Assembly (NCBI RefSeq): GCF_011395035.1
Contig: NZ_CP024770.1
Coordinates: 1,355,634-1,415,097 of the forward strand
Source: Pantoea cypripedii
GTDB taxonomy: Bacteria; Pseudomonadota; Gammaproteobacteria; Enterobacterales; Enterobacteriaceae
DNA length: 59,464 bases
Direction: 5' to 3'
The notes beneath the pieces are model-generated. The model saw only the letters and a list, made by a program, of their open reading frames with translations. It did not search any database and was not told the DNA's origin. Made by a program: the position numbers and the translations under genes. Shown in pieces: positions 1 through 8,319 of this stretch. The first letter of the stretch is position 1. The number at the start of each line of letters is the position of its first letter.

Positions 1-1314
1 CAGCTTGGTGTTAATGCCTTATGGATAAGTTCGCCGCTGGAACAAATTCACGGCTGGATCGGTGGTGGTACCAAAGGAGACTTCCCGCACTACGCCTATC
101 ACGGCTACTACACACAGGACTGGACGAAGCTGGATGCTAACATGGGTACCGAAGACGATCTGCGTCATCTGGTAGACGAGGCGCATAAACGCGGGATCCG
201 CATTTTGTTCGATGTGGTGATGAATCACACCGGATATGCCACCCTTGCTGATATGCAGGAATTTCAGTTTGGCACCCTGTATCTGAAAGGCGATGAACTG
301 AAAAAGACACTCGGTGAGCACTGGACTGACTGGAAACCCGGTAAGGGCCAGACCTGGCACAGTTTCAACGACTATATCAACTTCAGCGATAAAGCAGGCT
401 GGGAAAAATGGTGGGGTAAAAAGTGGATCCGAACCGATATCGGCGACTATGACAGTCCCGGTTATGACGACCTGACGATGTCGCTGGCTTTCCTGCCAGA
501 CCTGAAAACCGAATCGAAGGAAGCCTCGGGCCTGCCTGACTTCTATCACCTAAAACCGGACACGGCAGCAAAAGAGATCCCAGGCTTTGCGCCACGCGAC
601 TACCTTACCCACTGGCTGAGTCAATGGGTACGTGATTACGGTATCGACGGCTTCCGTGTGGATACCGCCAAACATGTTGAACAGGACGCCTGGCAGCAGT
701 TGAAAACGCAAGCCAGCGCAGCGCTGGCAGAGTGGAAAAAGGCCCATCCTGACAAAACACGCGATAATGCGCCATTCTGGATGACTGGCGAATCCTGGGG
801 CCATGGCGTGATGGAGAGTGAGTATTACCGCCACGGTTTTGATGCGATGATTAACTTCGATTATCAGGATGAGGTGGCGAAAGCTGCCAGCTGTATGGCC
901 AATATCGACCTCACCTGGCAACAGATGGCTGATAAGCTGCAAAGCTTTAATGTGATGAGCTATCTCTCATCCCACGATACCCGCCTGTTCCGCGAAGGTG
1001 GCAGCACAGCGGCAGAACTGTTGCTACTTACACCGGGTACCGTACAAATTTTCTATGGCGATGAATCGTTGCGGCCGTTCGGTCCCACCGGATCCGATCC
1101 GATACAGGGGACACGTTCGGATATGAACTGGCAGGATATCGGCGGGAAAGCTGCGAGTAACGTTGCTCACTGGCAGAAACTCGGCCAGTTTCGTGCACGC
1201 CATCCTGCTATCGGGATGGGAAGACAGACAACCTTATCGCTTCCCCATGGTTACGGTTTCGTACGTGAAAAGGGCGACGATAAAGTGATAGTGGTTTGGG
1301 CAGGGCAGCAATAA
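1..1314 (+). CDS. malS: Periplasmic alpha-amylase MalS, C-terminal 437 residues (5' truncated by window edge)
   Basis: The reading frame is open from base 1, so this is the C-terminal part of a glycoside hydrolase family 13 enzyme that cleaves alpha-1,4-glucan and maltodextrin in the periplasm. In fragment numbering, conserved region I (DVVMNH) is at residues 71-76, the nucleophile Asp is in GFRVDTAKH at about 221, the acid/base Glu is in MTGESWG at about 264 and the third catalytic Asp is in SSHDTR at about 326. E. coli MalS is about 676 residues, so roughly the first 240, including the signal peptide, lie outside the window. The C-terminus ends naturally (VWAGQQ) just before a hairpin. It is not functionally related to the sulfur genes that follow and marks the chromosomal boundary. 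The last 308 coding and stop bases recur inverted at the right end of the window. Confidence 0.95.
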   Translation, partial: QLGVNALWISSPLEQIHGWIGGGTKGDFPHYAYHGYYTQDWTKLDANMGTEDDLRHLVDEAHKRGIRILFDVVMNHTGYATLADMQEFQFGTLYLKGDELKKTLGEHWTDWKPGKGQTWHSFNDYINFSDKAGWEKWWGKKWIRTDIGDYDSPGYDDLTMSLAFLPDLKTESKEASGLPDFYHLKPDTAAKEIPGFAPRDYLTHWLSQWVRDYGIDGFRVDTAKHVEQDAWQQLKTQASAALAEWKKAHPDKTRDNAPFWMTGESWGHGVMESEYYRHGFDAMINFDYQDEVAKAASCMANIDLTWQQMADKLQSFNVMSYLSSHDTRLFREGGSTAAELLLLTPGTVQIFYGDESLRPFGPTGSDPIQGTRSDMNWQDIGGKAASNVAHWQKLGQFRARHPAIGMGRQTTLSLPHGYGFVREKGDDKVIVVWAGQQ

Positions 1315-1354
1315 ATAACAGGGTAAAGGTGCGCTCTCCGGTTACCGGGAGCGC
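1007..1354 (+). repeat. Left copy of a 348-bp inverted repeat (malS 3' end plus terminator)
   Basis: This segment matches the reverse complement of 59117-59464 over the full 348 bp available. By eye the first 239 bp (1007-1245) are identical. Eight mismatches fall in the last 103 bp: four in the coding end (His to Gly and Val to Ile changes) and four in the spacer and terminator hairpin. Homology stops abruptly after the hairpin, and on the other side it runs off the right edge of the window, so the true repeat may be longer. Confidence 0.92.
1331..1354 (+). terminator. Hairpin downstream of malS
   Basis: GCGCTCTCCGG and CCGGGAGCGC form a stem with a short loop 16 bases after the malS stop codon. 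There is no strong T tract, so it may be a weak or Rho-assisted terminator. A variant of the same hairpin follows the inverted malS copy at 59117-59140. Confidence 0.6.
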
Positions 1355-1411
1355 AACAGAACAATCTGGTCACGCTAATTATCACCTTTCTCGCCTCGTC
1401 AGGTTTTCTCT

Positions 1412-1729
1412 TCATAACCCAATACCGTTGATATAGCTTTTGCCAAACTCAATATTCATCCTCAACATTCCAATCAGATTTTCCGACAACCCACTACTTA
1501 GACGATAGGTTACGGTTCTTGCTCGACGGCAGGAAACCAATAATCGCGCCTTGCGTAATGATGCCAGATGCTGAGACAAATAAGGCTGCGCTATTTGGGT
1601 ACGGGTCACCAGTTCTGCGACAGTAGCAGGTTGCTGGCACAGTACCAAAGCGATGTGTAACCGGTCAGGATGCCCCAGCGTACGCAGGCATTGCGCCAGT
1701 AATTTGTTGTTATCGGCTGAGATAGTCAT
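1412..1729 (-). CDS. ArsR/SmtB-type winged-helix transcriptional regulator
   Basis: A 105-residue DNA-binding repressor-type protein. The start at 1729 was preferred over the upstream in-frame ATG at 1810 because GGAAG lies at correct spacing and the protein then has the usual ArsR length. The recognition helix is around residues 45-60 (QIAQPYLSQHLASLRKA), followed by the wing (RRARTVTYRL). It has Cys at 14, 31 and 67. Cys31 sits in ALVLCQQ, at the position of the first reactive Cys of sulfide/persulfide sensors such as SqrR, BigR and YgaV. The second sensor Cys near the C-terminus is absent and the tail has none. It is divergent from the transporter/rhodanese operon and is the only intact transcription factor in the window. 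Sulfur or redox sensing is an inference. A metal sensor is the alternative. Confidence 0.85.
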   Translation of the reverse strand: MTISADNNKLLAQCLRTLGHPDRLHIALVLCQQPATVAELVTRTQIAQPYLSQHLASLRKARLLVSCRRARTVTYRLSSGLSENLIGMLRMNIEFGKSYINGIGL

Positions 1730-2071
1730 AGATATCTTCCGTTTTTTATCACCCGGCTCATCACCATGTCGGACAGAGTGGTGGCTGTCAATTTCGCGTC
1801 TTTTTACCAAATGGAAGATATTGGGTAATTTCGCCCTGAAGTAAGTAGCAGCAGGATTTTATTGCTGCTCGTAACGAAATTCTTTCCGTATTGTTTAACT
1901 TCAACCTTATGAAAAAATGGCTATTGTTTAATATGGAATTGCATTGTTAATTATGATTATTCAGTATTTCTTGTTAGTTTTCTCCAATGCCACTTCATGA
2001 CTTTGCTAATGATAATTAGTTTATTTGCATTCCGAATCAGTTCGATACTCTCCTGTGGCGAGGAGATAAAT
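1730..2071. promoter_or_regulatory. AT-rich divergent intergenic region between the ArsR gene and the transporter operon
   Basis: About 340 bases with no convincing gene. An in-frame ATG at 1997 precedes the permease, but its extension has no good ribosome site. The region should hold back-to-back promoters and probably the ArsR operator. A loose candidate for the rightward promoter is TTGTTT, then 17 bases, then TTAATT near 1924-1952, which is weak. No clear ArsR-type inverted repeat was recognised. Confidence 0.4.
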
Positions 2072-3058
2072 ATGAACAGTACCTTACGTTATATTAGTTG
2101 GCGGCTCGTGCAGGTAATTCCTACCGTAATCATTATTATTCTGTTGGCATTCGGCTTAATGAAGCTGGCACCCGGCGATCTGGCTGATGTGATTGCTGCG
2201 CAATCAGGCGGGGCGTCCGCCGAATATATGCATGAAATGCGGCAGTTATATGGGCTGGATGTACCGCTGTGGCAGCAGTTTACCCATTATCTTCAGGCGA
2301 TTTTCCATCTCAATCTCGGCTACTCGTTTCTTTATAACGCCAGCGTCAGCGATTTAATCCTGAGTCGCCTGCCTGCCACCTTATTGCTGGCTCTGACGGC
2401 AATTTTCTTTGCGCTGGTGATCGGTGTATTGCTGGGGATCGTTGCTGCCCGTTACCGTGGTACCTGGATTGATGGTGTGATCTCGGTATTCTCAACGCTG
2501 GGTTTTGCCACACCATTGTTCTGGATTGGTCTGCTGCTGATCGTTGCTTTCTCGCTGAAACTGCCCTGGCTACCCTCAGGTGGTTTCTCCACCGTCGGTG
2601 CGGTCTGGACCAGCCGCTGGCAGCAGATAGCTGATGTTTTGCATCACCTGATCCTTCCTGCATTCTCCCTGAGTCTGTTCTTTTTATCTGTCTATGTACG
2701 CCTGACACGCTCCTCCATGCTGGATGTTTATCATCAGGACTACATCCGCACCGCGCGCGCCAAAGGTTTGCAGGAGTGGCGGGTGATTTTCCGGCACATG
2801 CTACGTAACGCTGCATTACCCATCGTCACGCTGACCGGGCTTGAAATCGGTGGCCTGCTAAGCGGCTCAGTGGTGATTGAAACCGTGTTTGGCTGGCCCG
2901 GTATTGGTCGGCTGGCCTATGACGCGGTGCTGCAACGCGATATCAATTTGCTGTTGGGTATTTTTCTGTTTAGCGCACTGCTGGTCGTGGTGATGAATCT
3001 GGCGATCGATCTGATTTACGTGGTACTGGATCCGCGCATTGGGAGACAGCGGGCATGA
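2072..3058 (+). CDS. Peptide/nickel-type ABC transporter permease (DppB-like)
   Basis: A 328-residue inner-membrane permease. The start at 2072 is set by an AGGAG seven bases upstream; the ATG 75 bases earlier would add a non-homologous tail. It has an N-terminal membrane helix (residues about 9-30), an SGGASAEYM segment after the PGD motif, four to five further helices, and the EAA coupling loop at about 223-240 (DYIRTARAKGL). It forms a heterodimer with the next gene, overlapping it by 4 bp. A close paralogue with the same SGGASA motif is at 36591-37580. The cognate binding protein is probably the one at 15085-16683 in the convergent operon. The substrate is unknown; a sulfur-containing organic compound is inferred from the neighbours. 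Confidence 0.92.
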   Translation: MNSTLRYISWRLVQVIPTVIIIILLAFGLMKLAPGDLADVIAAQSGGASAEYMHEMRQLYGLDVPLWQQFTHYLQAIFHLNLGYSFLYNASVSDLILSRLPATLLLALTAIFFALVIGVLLGIVAARYRGTWIDGVISVFSTLGFATPLFWIGLLLIVAFSLKLPWLPSGGFSTVGAVWTSRWQQIADVLHHLILPAFSLSLFFLSVYVRLTRSSMLDVYHQDYIRTARAKGLQEWRVIFRHMLRNAALPIVTLTGLEIGGLLSGSVVIETVFGWPGIGRLAYDAVLQRDINLLLGIFLFSALLVVVMNLAIDLIYVVLDPRIGRQRA

Positions 3059-3927
3059 CCGATTCTACTCTGCAATCCCTCCCGCAACGTGCAGGTAAAC
3101 TGCACAGGTTGAAGGCATCAACTTCGCTGACACTGGGGCTGATGATTCTGCTTTTAATTGTGATCTGCGCCATTCTTGCTTCCTGGTTATTTCCCGGCGA
3201 TCCACGCGAAATGGTCAGCGCACCTAACCTTTGGCCAGGCAGCAATCCGGCATACCCGCTCGGCACCGATATGATGGGGCGCGATGTGATGGCGCAGTTG
3301 TTTTATGGTGCACGTGCTTCGCTGGCGATCGGTCTGATTGCTACCGTGCTGGCGCTGGTTTGTGGCGTCACGATTGGCGTCGTCTCCGGCTACTTCGCGT
3401 CAGGCTGGCTGGATGATGTACTGATGCGCGTGACTGAAGTGTTTCTCACCATGCCGCGCCTGCTGTTTGCCATTGCCATCATTCTGGCGCTTGGCCCGAC
3501 ATTATTCAGCCTGTCGCTCGCGCTCGGTGCCACCTCCTGGCCGCAGATTGCCCGCCTGGTGCGCGCAGAGGCGATGAAAATTCGGGAGCAGGATTTTGTC
3601 CGCGCGGCATCCACCCTGGGCCTTAGCCATACGCGCATTATTTTCCGTCATGTTCTCCCCAATAGTGTGACCCCGGTCATGGTGGCCGCTTCGGTATTGA
3701 TTGCACAAATCATCCTGTCGGAGGCCTCATTGTCTTTCCTGGGCCTTGGCGATCCCAGCCTGGTTTCCTGGGGCGGCATGGTGGGAAGTGGACGAGAAGT
3801 GTTGCGCACCGCCTGGTATATGGCCGCGCTGCCGGGGCTGGCGATTTTCATAACCGTGATGAGTTTCATGCTAATTGGCAATGGACTCAACGACTTGTTT
3901 AACCCGCGCTTAGCAACGAGGAAATAA
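3055..3927 (+). CDS. Peptide/nickel-type ABC transporter permease (DppC-like)
   Basis: A 290-residue inner-membrane permease of the DppC/OppC type. It has an N-terminal cytoplasmic tail, a first helix at about residues 22-45, a periplasmic loop with the YPLGTDMMGRDV signature typical of the family, and the EAA loop at about 180-200 (DFVRAASTLGL). The ATG overlaps the previous stop codon (ATGA), which implies translational coupling. It ends three bases before the rhodanese gene, so transporter and enzyme genes share one transcript. A paralogue is at 35718-36590. Confidence 0.93.
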   Translation: MTDSTLQSLPQRAGKLHRLKASTSLTLGLMILLLIVICAILASWLFPGDPREMVSAPNLWPGSNPAYPLGTDMMGRDVMAQLFYGARASLAIGLIATVLALVCGVTIGVVSGYFASGWLDDVLMRVTEVFLTMPRLLFAIAIILALGPTLFSLSLALGATSWPQIARLVRAEAMKIREQDFVRAASTLGLSHTRIIFRHVLPNSVTPVMVAASVLIAQIILSEASLSFLGLGDPSLVSWGGMVGSGREVLRTAWYMAALPGLAIFITVMSFMLIGNGLNDLFNPRLATRK

Positions 3928-3930
3928 CCG

Positions 3931-5523
3931 ATGTCCCAAGCTGGATTTGCCACCATCAGCCCTCAGGCTATTCGTCAGCAACTCGCCAGTGGTGCAGAGG
4001 TGGCGTTCATTGATATTCGTGAAGCCGGTGAATACGGCAATGGCCATGCCCTGCTGGCGGTTAATCTGCCATGGAGTGAACTGGAGATCAGAGTGGGGCA
4101 GTTAATCCCACGACGTCATACCCTGATCATTGTGCAGGATGCTACGGATGATGGGCGTGCCACGACCGCAGCGCAACGTTTAAAGCAGCTGGGTTATCAG
4201 GAGATCCGCGTTGCAGAGGGAGGGATTCAGGGGTGGGAAAGCGCTGGATTCTTGTTGTTCCAGGGCGTCAATGTGCCCAGTAAAGCATTTTCAGAATGGA
4301 TTGAACGGGAAGCACATACACCAACCCTGAGCGCTGAAACCTTATCCGGGTGGCAGCAGCAGAGCTATCCTCATGTGCTGCTGGACGGGCGCACCCCGAA
4401 GGAGTTTCATCAGTTCCATATCCCCGGTGCCATCAACTGCCCTAATGGGGAACTTATCCCCTGGGTGCAGGATTATGCGGCAGCCGCGTCACTTCCTGTC
4501 GTCATCACCTGCGCCGGGCGAACACGCGGTATCATTGGTGCCCAGTCGCTGATTGATGCCGGGATCAAAAATCCGGTGCTGGCACTGGCAGGCGGTACTC
4601 AGGCCTGGCGTATTGCGCGTTTGCCACTCACGTTTAAAGACGCACAGTTCTGGACGCCAAAAAATCCTCCAGTGGAAACTGCAGTTTTGCAGCATCCCGC
4701 TATCGGTCAAATTAACAGCCAGACATTGCCACAGGATCCCTCACGCACCACCTATGTTTTTGATGTACGTAGCCGTGAAGAGTATTTGCAGGGGACGGTA
4801 CCCGGTGCGGTATGGGTTCCCGCCGGGCAGTTGATCCAGACGCTGGATGAATATGTCGGGACGCGTGGTGCCAGGTTGGTGCTGTTTGATCCGCAACAAA
4901 GCCGGGCACAGATGGCTGCCTGGTGGCTGTATCAGTTAGGTTGGGACGTCAGCATATGGATCGATGCCGGGTTGCTGAAACCGCCGGTGACCGTTCCCCC
5001 GGATTTACCAGGCCTGTTCCCACAAGTCAGTGCGCTCACTGCCACGGCTGCCCGTCGCCAGTACCAACCTGGGGATACTCTTTTGATTGCCGATCGCAGC
5101 AAAAATCTGGCTGAACCTGTGATCGCGGGTAGCCGCTGGGTAAACCGGGCGGTGTTGGCGCAGCAGGTGGCAACGCTGCCAAAAGAACATACAGTTTGGG
5201 TTTTCGCAAAACAATCCTCACTCGCCTGGGCTGTGGCCTGGGATCTGAACACCCGTTACGGATTTCATGCGCGGGTGGTAGAGGGCGATGAGAATGACTG
5301 GCGGGCTGCGGGCTGGGCCTTTGACGATCAGAAGCTGGCTTTAACAGAGGCTGAGCGCATTGATTATCTCTTCTGGTTACACGATCGACACAGCGGCAAT
5401 CTGGATGCCTCGGCGCAATACCTTGCCTGGGAAGCCAGTCTCCCGGATGCTGTCGATCATGACGGTCAGCACGGCTTTCGCCGTTTGTTGCCAGTGACAC
5501 AGACTGAAGGCGTATTGCCATGA
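3931..5523 (+). CDS. Four-domain rhodanese-family sulfurtransferase
   Basis: A 530-residue cytoplasmic protein made of four rhodanese-like folds (about residues 10-110, 130-240, 260-355 and 365-465) plus a C-terminal tail. Rhodanese domains move sulfane sulfur through a Cys persulfide. Only domain 2 keeps the active-site Cys (C194, in TCAGRTRG). The loops of domains 1, 3 and 4 read VQDATDDGR, LFDPQQSR and VFAKQSS, without Cys. The other three domains are therefore probably structural, substrate-binding or regulatory. It lies between the permeases and the enolase-superfamily gene, which it overlaps by 4 bp. The context suggests handling of sulfur released by the monooxygenase operon, which is an inference. 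Confidence 0.9.
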   Translation: MSQAGFATISPQAIRQQLASGAEVAFIDIREAGEYGNGHALLAVNLPWSELEIRVGQLIPRRHTLIIVQDATDDGRATTAAQRLKQLGYQEIRVAEGGIQGWESAGFLLFQGVNVPSKAFSEWIEREAHTPTLSAETLSGWQQQSYPHVLLDGRTPKEFHQFHIPGAINCPNGELIPWVQDYAAAASLPVVITCAGRTRGIIGAQSLIDAGIKNPVLALAGGTQAWRIARLPLTFKDAQFWTPKNPPVETAVLQHPAIGQINSQTLPQDPSRTTYVFDVRSREEYLQGTVPGAVWVPAGQLIQTLDEYVGTRGARLVLFDPQQSRAQMAAWWLYQLGWDVSIWIDAGLLKPPVTVPPDLPGLFPQVSALTATAARRQYQPGDTLLIADRSKNLAEPVIAGSRWVNRAVLAQQVATLPKEHTVWVFAKQSSLAWAVAWDLNTRYGFHARVVEGDENDWRAAGWAFDDQKLALTEAERIDYLFWLHDRHSGNLDASAQYLAWEASLPDAVDHDGQHGFRRLLPVTQTEGVLP

Positions 5524-6647
5524 ATCGCGATGCGCTGATTCGTAGTGTCACTCTCTGGCCGTTGCGTATTCCGTTGAAATCCACGTATGACATTGCTGCC
5601 GGTGAAACACGGCAAAGTGTTGATGTAGTGATCGTCAGCCTGCAAACCGAGGCAGGGGTCGTCGGCTTAGGCGAAACTCAGGCCTGGCATCGTCAGGGGA
5701 GTAACGAAACCCTCGCAGGATTAGTCGATGCCATGCAATCGCTACTGATCCCATTGATGATCGGCCAGTCAGTCTTCGATATTGCTTCACTGGCTGAGCG
5801 TTTTGACCGGCGATTGTCGGGACGGTACGCCGCCAAAGCCGCGCTGCTCGATGCGCTTTATGATGCGCAGGGAAGGTTGCTCAACCTGCCTGTATGGGCA
5901 CTGCTTGGCGGCCGGGCGCGCGCCTCAGTTGCCACCGGGGCGGTACTGACCCTGCGTGAAAAGCTGGCTGAGACGCTGGAGGAAGCGGAGCTGCGCTATC
6001 AGCAGGGCTACCGCCATTTCAGCCTGAAAGTCGGGCGATCTATCAGTCGTGATATTCAGGCGGTGGCTGCTCTGCGTAAAACCCTGGGTGATGAGGTGCA
6101 GATCCTCATCGATGCCAATGCCGGATTGACCTTCAGTGATGCCCTGCGGTTGTTACAGGCTATTGAACCTTATCAGATAGAAGCGGCAGAGCAGCTGCTG
6201 GCAAGCCATGACTGGAGCGGTCTGGCGGATTTGGCTCGAAGAACGTCGATTCCGCTGCTGCTGGATGAAAGCATCACCACCCCGGCAGACCTGTTGCACG
6301 CCATTCCACAACGCCTGGCCCAGGGGGTACATACCAAAACCGCCAAAAATGGGGGTATCTGGCACAGCCGTCAGCTGTGGCAGATTGCCAGTGCCGCCGG
6401 ATGGCAGGTACGCGCTGGTAATCATCCTGCGACCAGCATTGCAACGCTCGCGGTTGCGCATCTGGCTACCGCATGGGCTGCCCCCCTGATCACTTCGCCC
6501 TTTACCAGCAGCGTCACCCACGAATTAATGGGGGATGTAGTCAGTCAACCCCTGGCGATAACCCATGGTGAACTGAAGATCGGCGAGGGAACGGGTTGGG
6601 GGGTGGACCTGGATAAACAAGCCATTGCGCGCTGGCGCATTGATTAA
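5520..6647 (+). CDS. Enolase-superfamily enzyme (mandelate racemase / muconate-lactonizing type)
   Basis: A 375-residue enzyme with an N-terminal capping domain (about 1-125) and a TIM barrel. The expected catalytic set is visible: Lys170 (FSLKVG), metal ligands Asp198 (IDANAG), Glu224 (AEQL) and Asp249 (LLDES), and Lys273 (HTKTAK). Such enzymes abstract a proton alpha to a carboxylate, giving racemisation, epimerisation, cycloisomerisation or dehydration. The first Lys of a KxK motif is Ser here, as in part of the muconate-lactonizing and dipeptide-epimerase subgroup. The substrate cannot be read from sequence. A dipeptide or amino-acid epimerase acting on the compound imported by the co-transcribed ABC system is plausible. 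It overlaps the rhodanese gene by 4 bp. Confidence 0.88.
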   Translation: MNRDALIRSVTLWPLRIPLKSTYDIAAGETRQSVDVVIVSLQTEAGVVGLGETQAWHRQGSNETLAGLVDAMQSLLIPLMIGQSVFDIASLAERFDRRLSGRYAAKAALLDALYDAQGRLLNLPVWALLGGRARASVATGAVLTLREKLAETLEEAELRYQQGYRHFSLKVGRSISRDIQAVAALRKTLGDEVQILIDANAGLTFSDALRLLQAIEPYQIEAAEQLLASHDWSGLADLARRTSIPLLLDESITTPADLLHAIPQRLAQGVHTKTAKNGGIWHSRQLWQIASAAGWQVRAGNHPATSIATLAVAHLATAWAAPLITSPFTSSVTHELMGDVVSQPLAITHGELKIGEGTGWGVDLDKQAIARWRID

Positions 6648-6661
6648 GCAGGAGAACAACC

Positions 6662-8287
6662 ATGAGTCTGTTAGAAGTACGGGATCTTCGCATCAGTATC
6701 CGTGACAAACTGTTGGTTAACGGTATTTCATTCACGCTGCGACCTAACGAGAAAGTCGCGCTGGTGGGAGAATCAGGTTCAGGCAAAAGCCTGAGCGCCA
6801 TGAGCCTGCTGCGTCTGATTCCAGGGGCACAAATTAGCGGCGAAGCGCAGTTTGCCGGGCGCAATCTCTTCGCGTTGCCAGAAAAAGAGGTGCGTACCCT
6901 GAGCGGGCGCGATATCGCGATGATCTTTCAGGAGCCGATGACGGCGCTCAATCCGCTGAAAACCGTCGGTGAACAGATTGCTGAAGTCTATCGCCTGCAT
7001 CACCAACTGAGCCGCCGCGATGCCTGGCAACAGGCGATAGCGCGCCTTGCTGATACCGGGATTCCCCAACCGGCGCAGCGCGCCCATGCCTGGCCGCATC
7101 AGCTGTCCGGTGGTCAGCGCCAGCGCGTGATGATTGCCATGGCGCTGGCCGGAGAACCGCGTTTGCTGTTGGCGGATGAACCCACCACGGCCCTGGACGC
7201 GACCTTACGGCTGCAAATCCTCGATTTGCTCGCTGATTTACAGCAACGTAATGGCATGGCGGTTCTGCTCATCAGCCATGACCTGCATCTTGTACGACGC
7301 TTCGCCGATCGGGTACTGGTGATGGAGAAAGGTGAGATTGTTGAAGATGCACCAACCGAACGACTCTTCAATTCGCCCGCTCATCCATATACCCGCAAGC
7401 TGCTGAGCAGCCGCCCGGAGCGTCTGTCCGGCCATGTCGCTAAAAATGCTCCTGCGGTACGTCTGCATGCCCGCGAGGTGGAAATTCGTTACCCACGCAC
7501 GTTAAAAGGTGTGCGCAACTGGTTTTCCCCCGGCTGGCACACCGCCGTCAAACAAGCCAGCCTGGATTTATTGCAGGGGCAGACGGTCGGCATTATCGGC
7601 GAATCCGGTTCCGGTAAGACGTCGCTGGCCAATGCCGTTCTGGGGTTAGTGAAACATCAGGGCGCGCTGCTGGTGGATGGCACATCCTGGCAGGCTGCAC
7701 GCAAGGCCGGTAAAACAGCCCATCAGACACAGCGGCGCAAAGTACAGGCGGTGTTTCAGGACCCGTACTCGTCGTTGTCGCCCCGGCTGACCATCGAGCA
7801 GATTATCGGGGAAGGATTGAAGCTGCATTATCCCCGGCTGTCCGCGGAACAACGCCGTCAACGGATCCTCGCGCTGCTGGCGGAAGTGGGACTGACGGAA
7901 CCGCAATTCCCTCATTTGTTACAACGTCACCCCCATGAGTTTTCCGGTGGGCAACGTCAGCGTATTGCCATTGCCCGCGCCCTGATTATCGAGCCAGATG
8001 TCCTGGTGCTGGATGAGCCAACCAGTGCACTCGACGTCACCGTGCAAAAACAGGTGGTTCAGCTGTTACAGCAGCTACAGCGTGATCGCGGGCTGAGTTA
8101 TCTGATTATCACGCATGATGTGGCGGTGGTAGCGGCGATGGCACATCATATTCTGGTGATGCGGGACGGTGAGGTGGTTGAGCAGGGTGAAGCCACGTTA
8201 TTGCTGGCGGAACCGGATCATCCTTATACGCGCAATCTGATCGAGGCGGCGTATTTTCAGCCCCGTCGAGAGCAGCCAGCAGCCTGA
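6662..8287 (+). CDS. Fused dual-domain ABC transporter ATPase (DppD-DppF type)
   Basis: A 541-residue cytoplasmic protein with two complete ATP-binding cassettes. The first has Walker A GESGSGKS at 36-43, signature LSGGQRQR at about 148-155 and Walker B LLADEPTTALD. The second has Walker A GESGSGKT at 313-320, signature FSGGQRQR and Walker B LVLDEPTSALD. In the E. coli Dpp system these are two proteins. It energises the permease pair at 2072-3927. AGGAG lies eight bases before the ATG. It is the last gene of the rightward operon, facing the SDR gene across a 32-bp hairpin spacer. The paralogue is at 34036-35721. Confidence 0.94.
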   Translation: MSLLEVRDLRISIRDKLLVNGISFTLRPNEKVALVGESGSGKSLSAMSLLRLIPGAQISGEAQFAGRNLFALPEKEVRTLSGRDIAMIFQEPMTALNPLKTVGEQIAEVYRLHHQLSRRDAWQQAIARLADTGIPQPAQRAHAWPHQLSGGQRQRVMIAMALAGEPRLLLADEPTTALDATLRLQILDLLADLQQRNGMAVLLISHDLHLVRRFADRVLVMEKGEIVEDAPTERLFNSPAHPYTRKLLSSRPERLSGHVAKNAPAVRLHAREVEIRYPRTLKGVRNWFSPGWHTAVKQASLDLLQGQTVGIIGESGSGKTSLANAVLGLVKHQGALLVDGTSWQAARKAGKTAHQTQRRKVQAVFQDPYSSLSPRLTIEQIIGEGLKLHYPRLSAEQRRQRILALLAEVGLTEPQFPHLLQRHPHEFSGGQRQRIAIARALIIEPDVLVLDEPTSALDVTVQKQVVQLLQQLQRDRGLSYLIITHDVAVVAAMAHHILVMRDGEVVEQGEATLLLAEPDHPYTRNLIEAAYFQPRREQPAA

Positions 8288-8294
8288 TAAACAA

Positions 8295-8313
8295 GGCGCG
8301 ATAAAATCGCGCC
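8295..8313. terminator. Bidirectional hairpin between convergent operons (REP-like)
   Basis: A perfect 8-bp inverted repeat, GGCGCGAT and ATCGCGCC, with an AAA loop sits between the stop codons of the fused ATPase and the SDR. It can terminate both converging transcripts. The same core sequence recurs at 22348-22363 and resembles the short palindromic repeats common in Pantoea/Erwinia genomes. Confidence 0.7.
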
Positions 8314-8319
8314 ACCATC

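Noticed and set aside
1997..2071. N-terminal extension of the DppB-like permease
   Set aside because: The ATG at 2072 has a clear AGGAG and gives the normal family length; the extension has no homology and no good ribosome site.
5036..5593. A 185-codon open frame on the minus strand
   Set aside because: It is antisense to the rhodanese and enolase-superfamily genes, which have full catalytic motifs. Its translation is Arg/Pro/His-rich shadow sequence.
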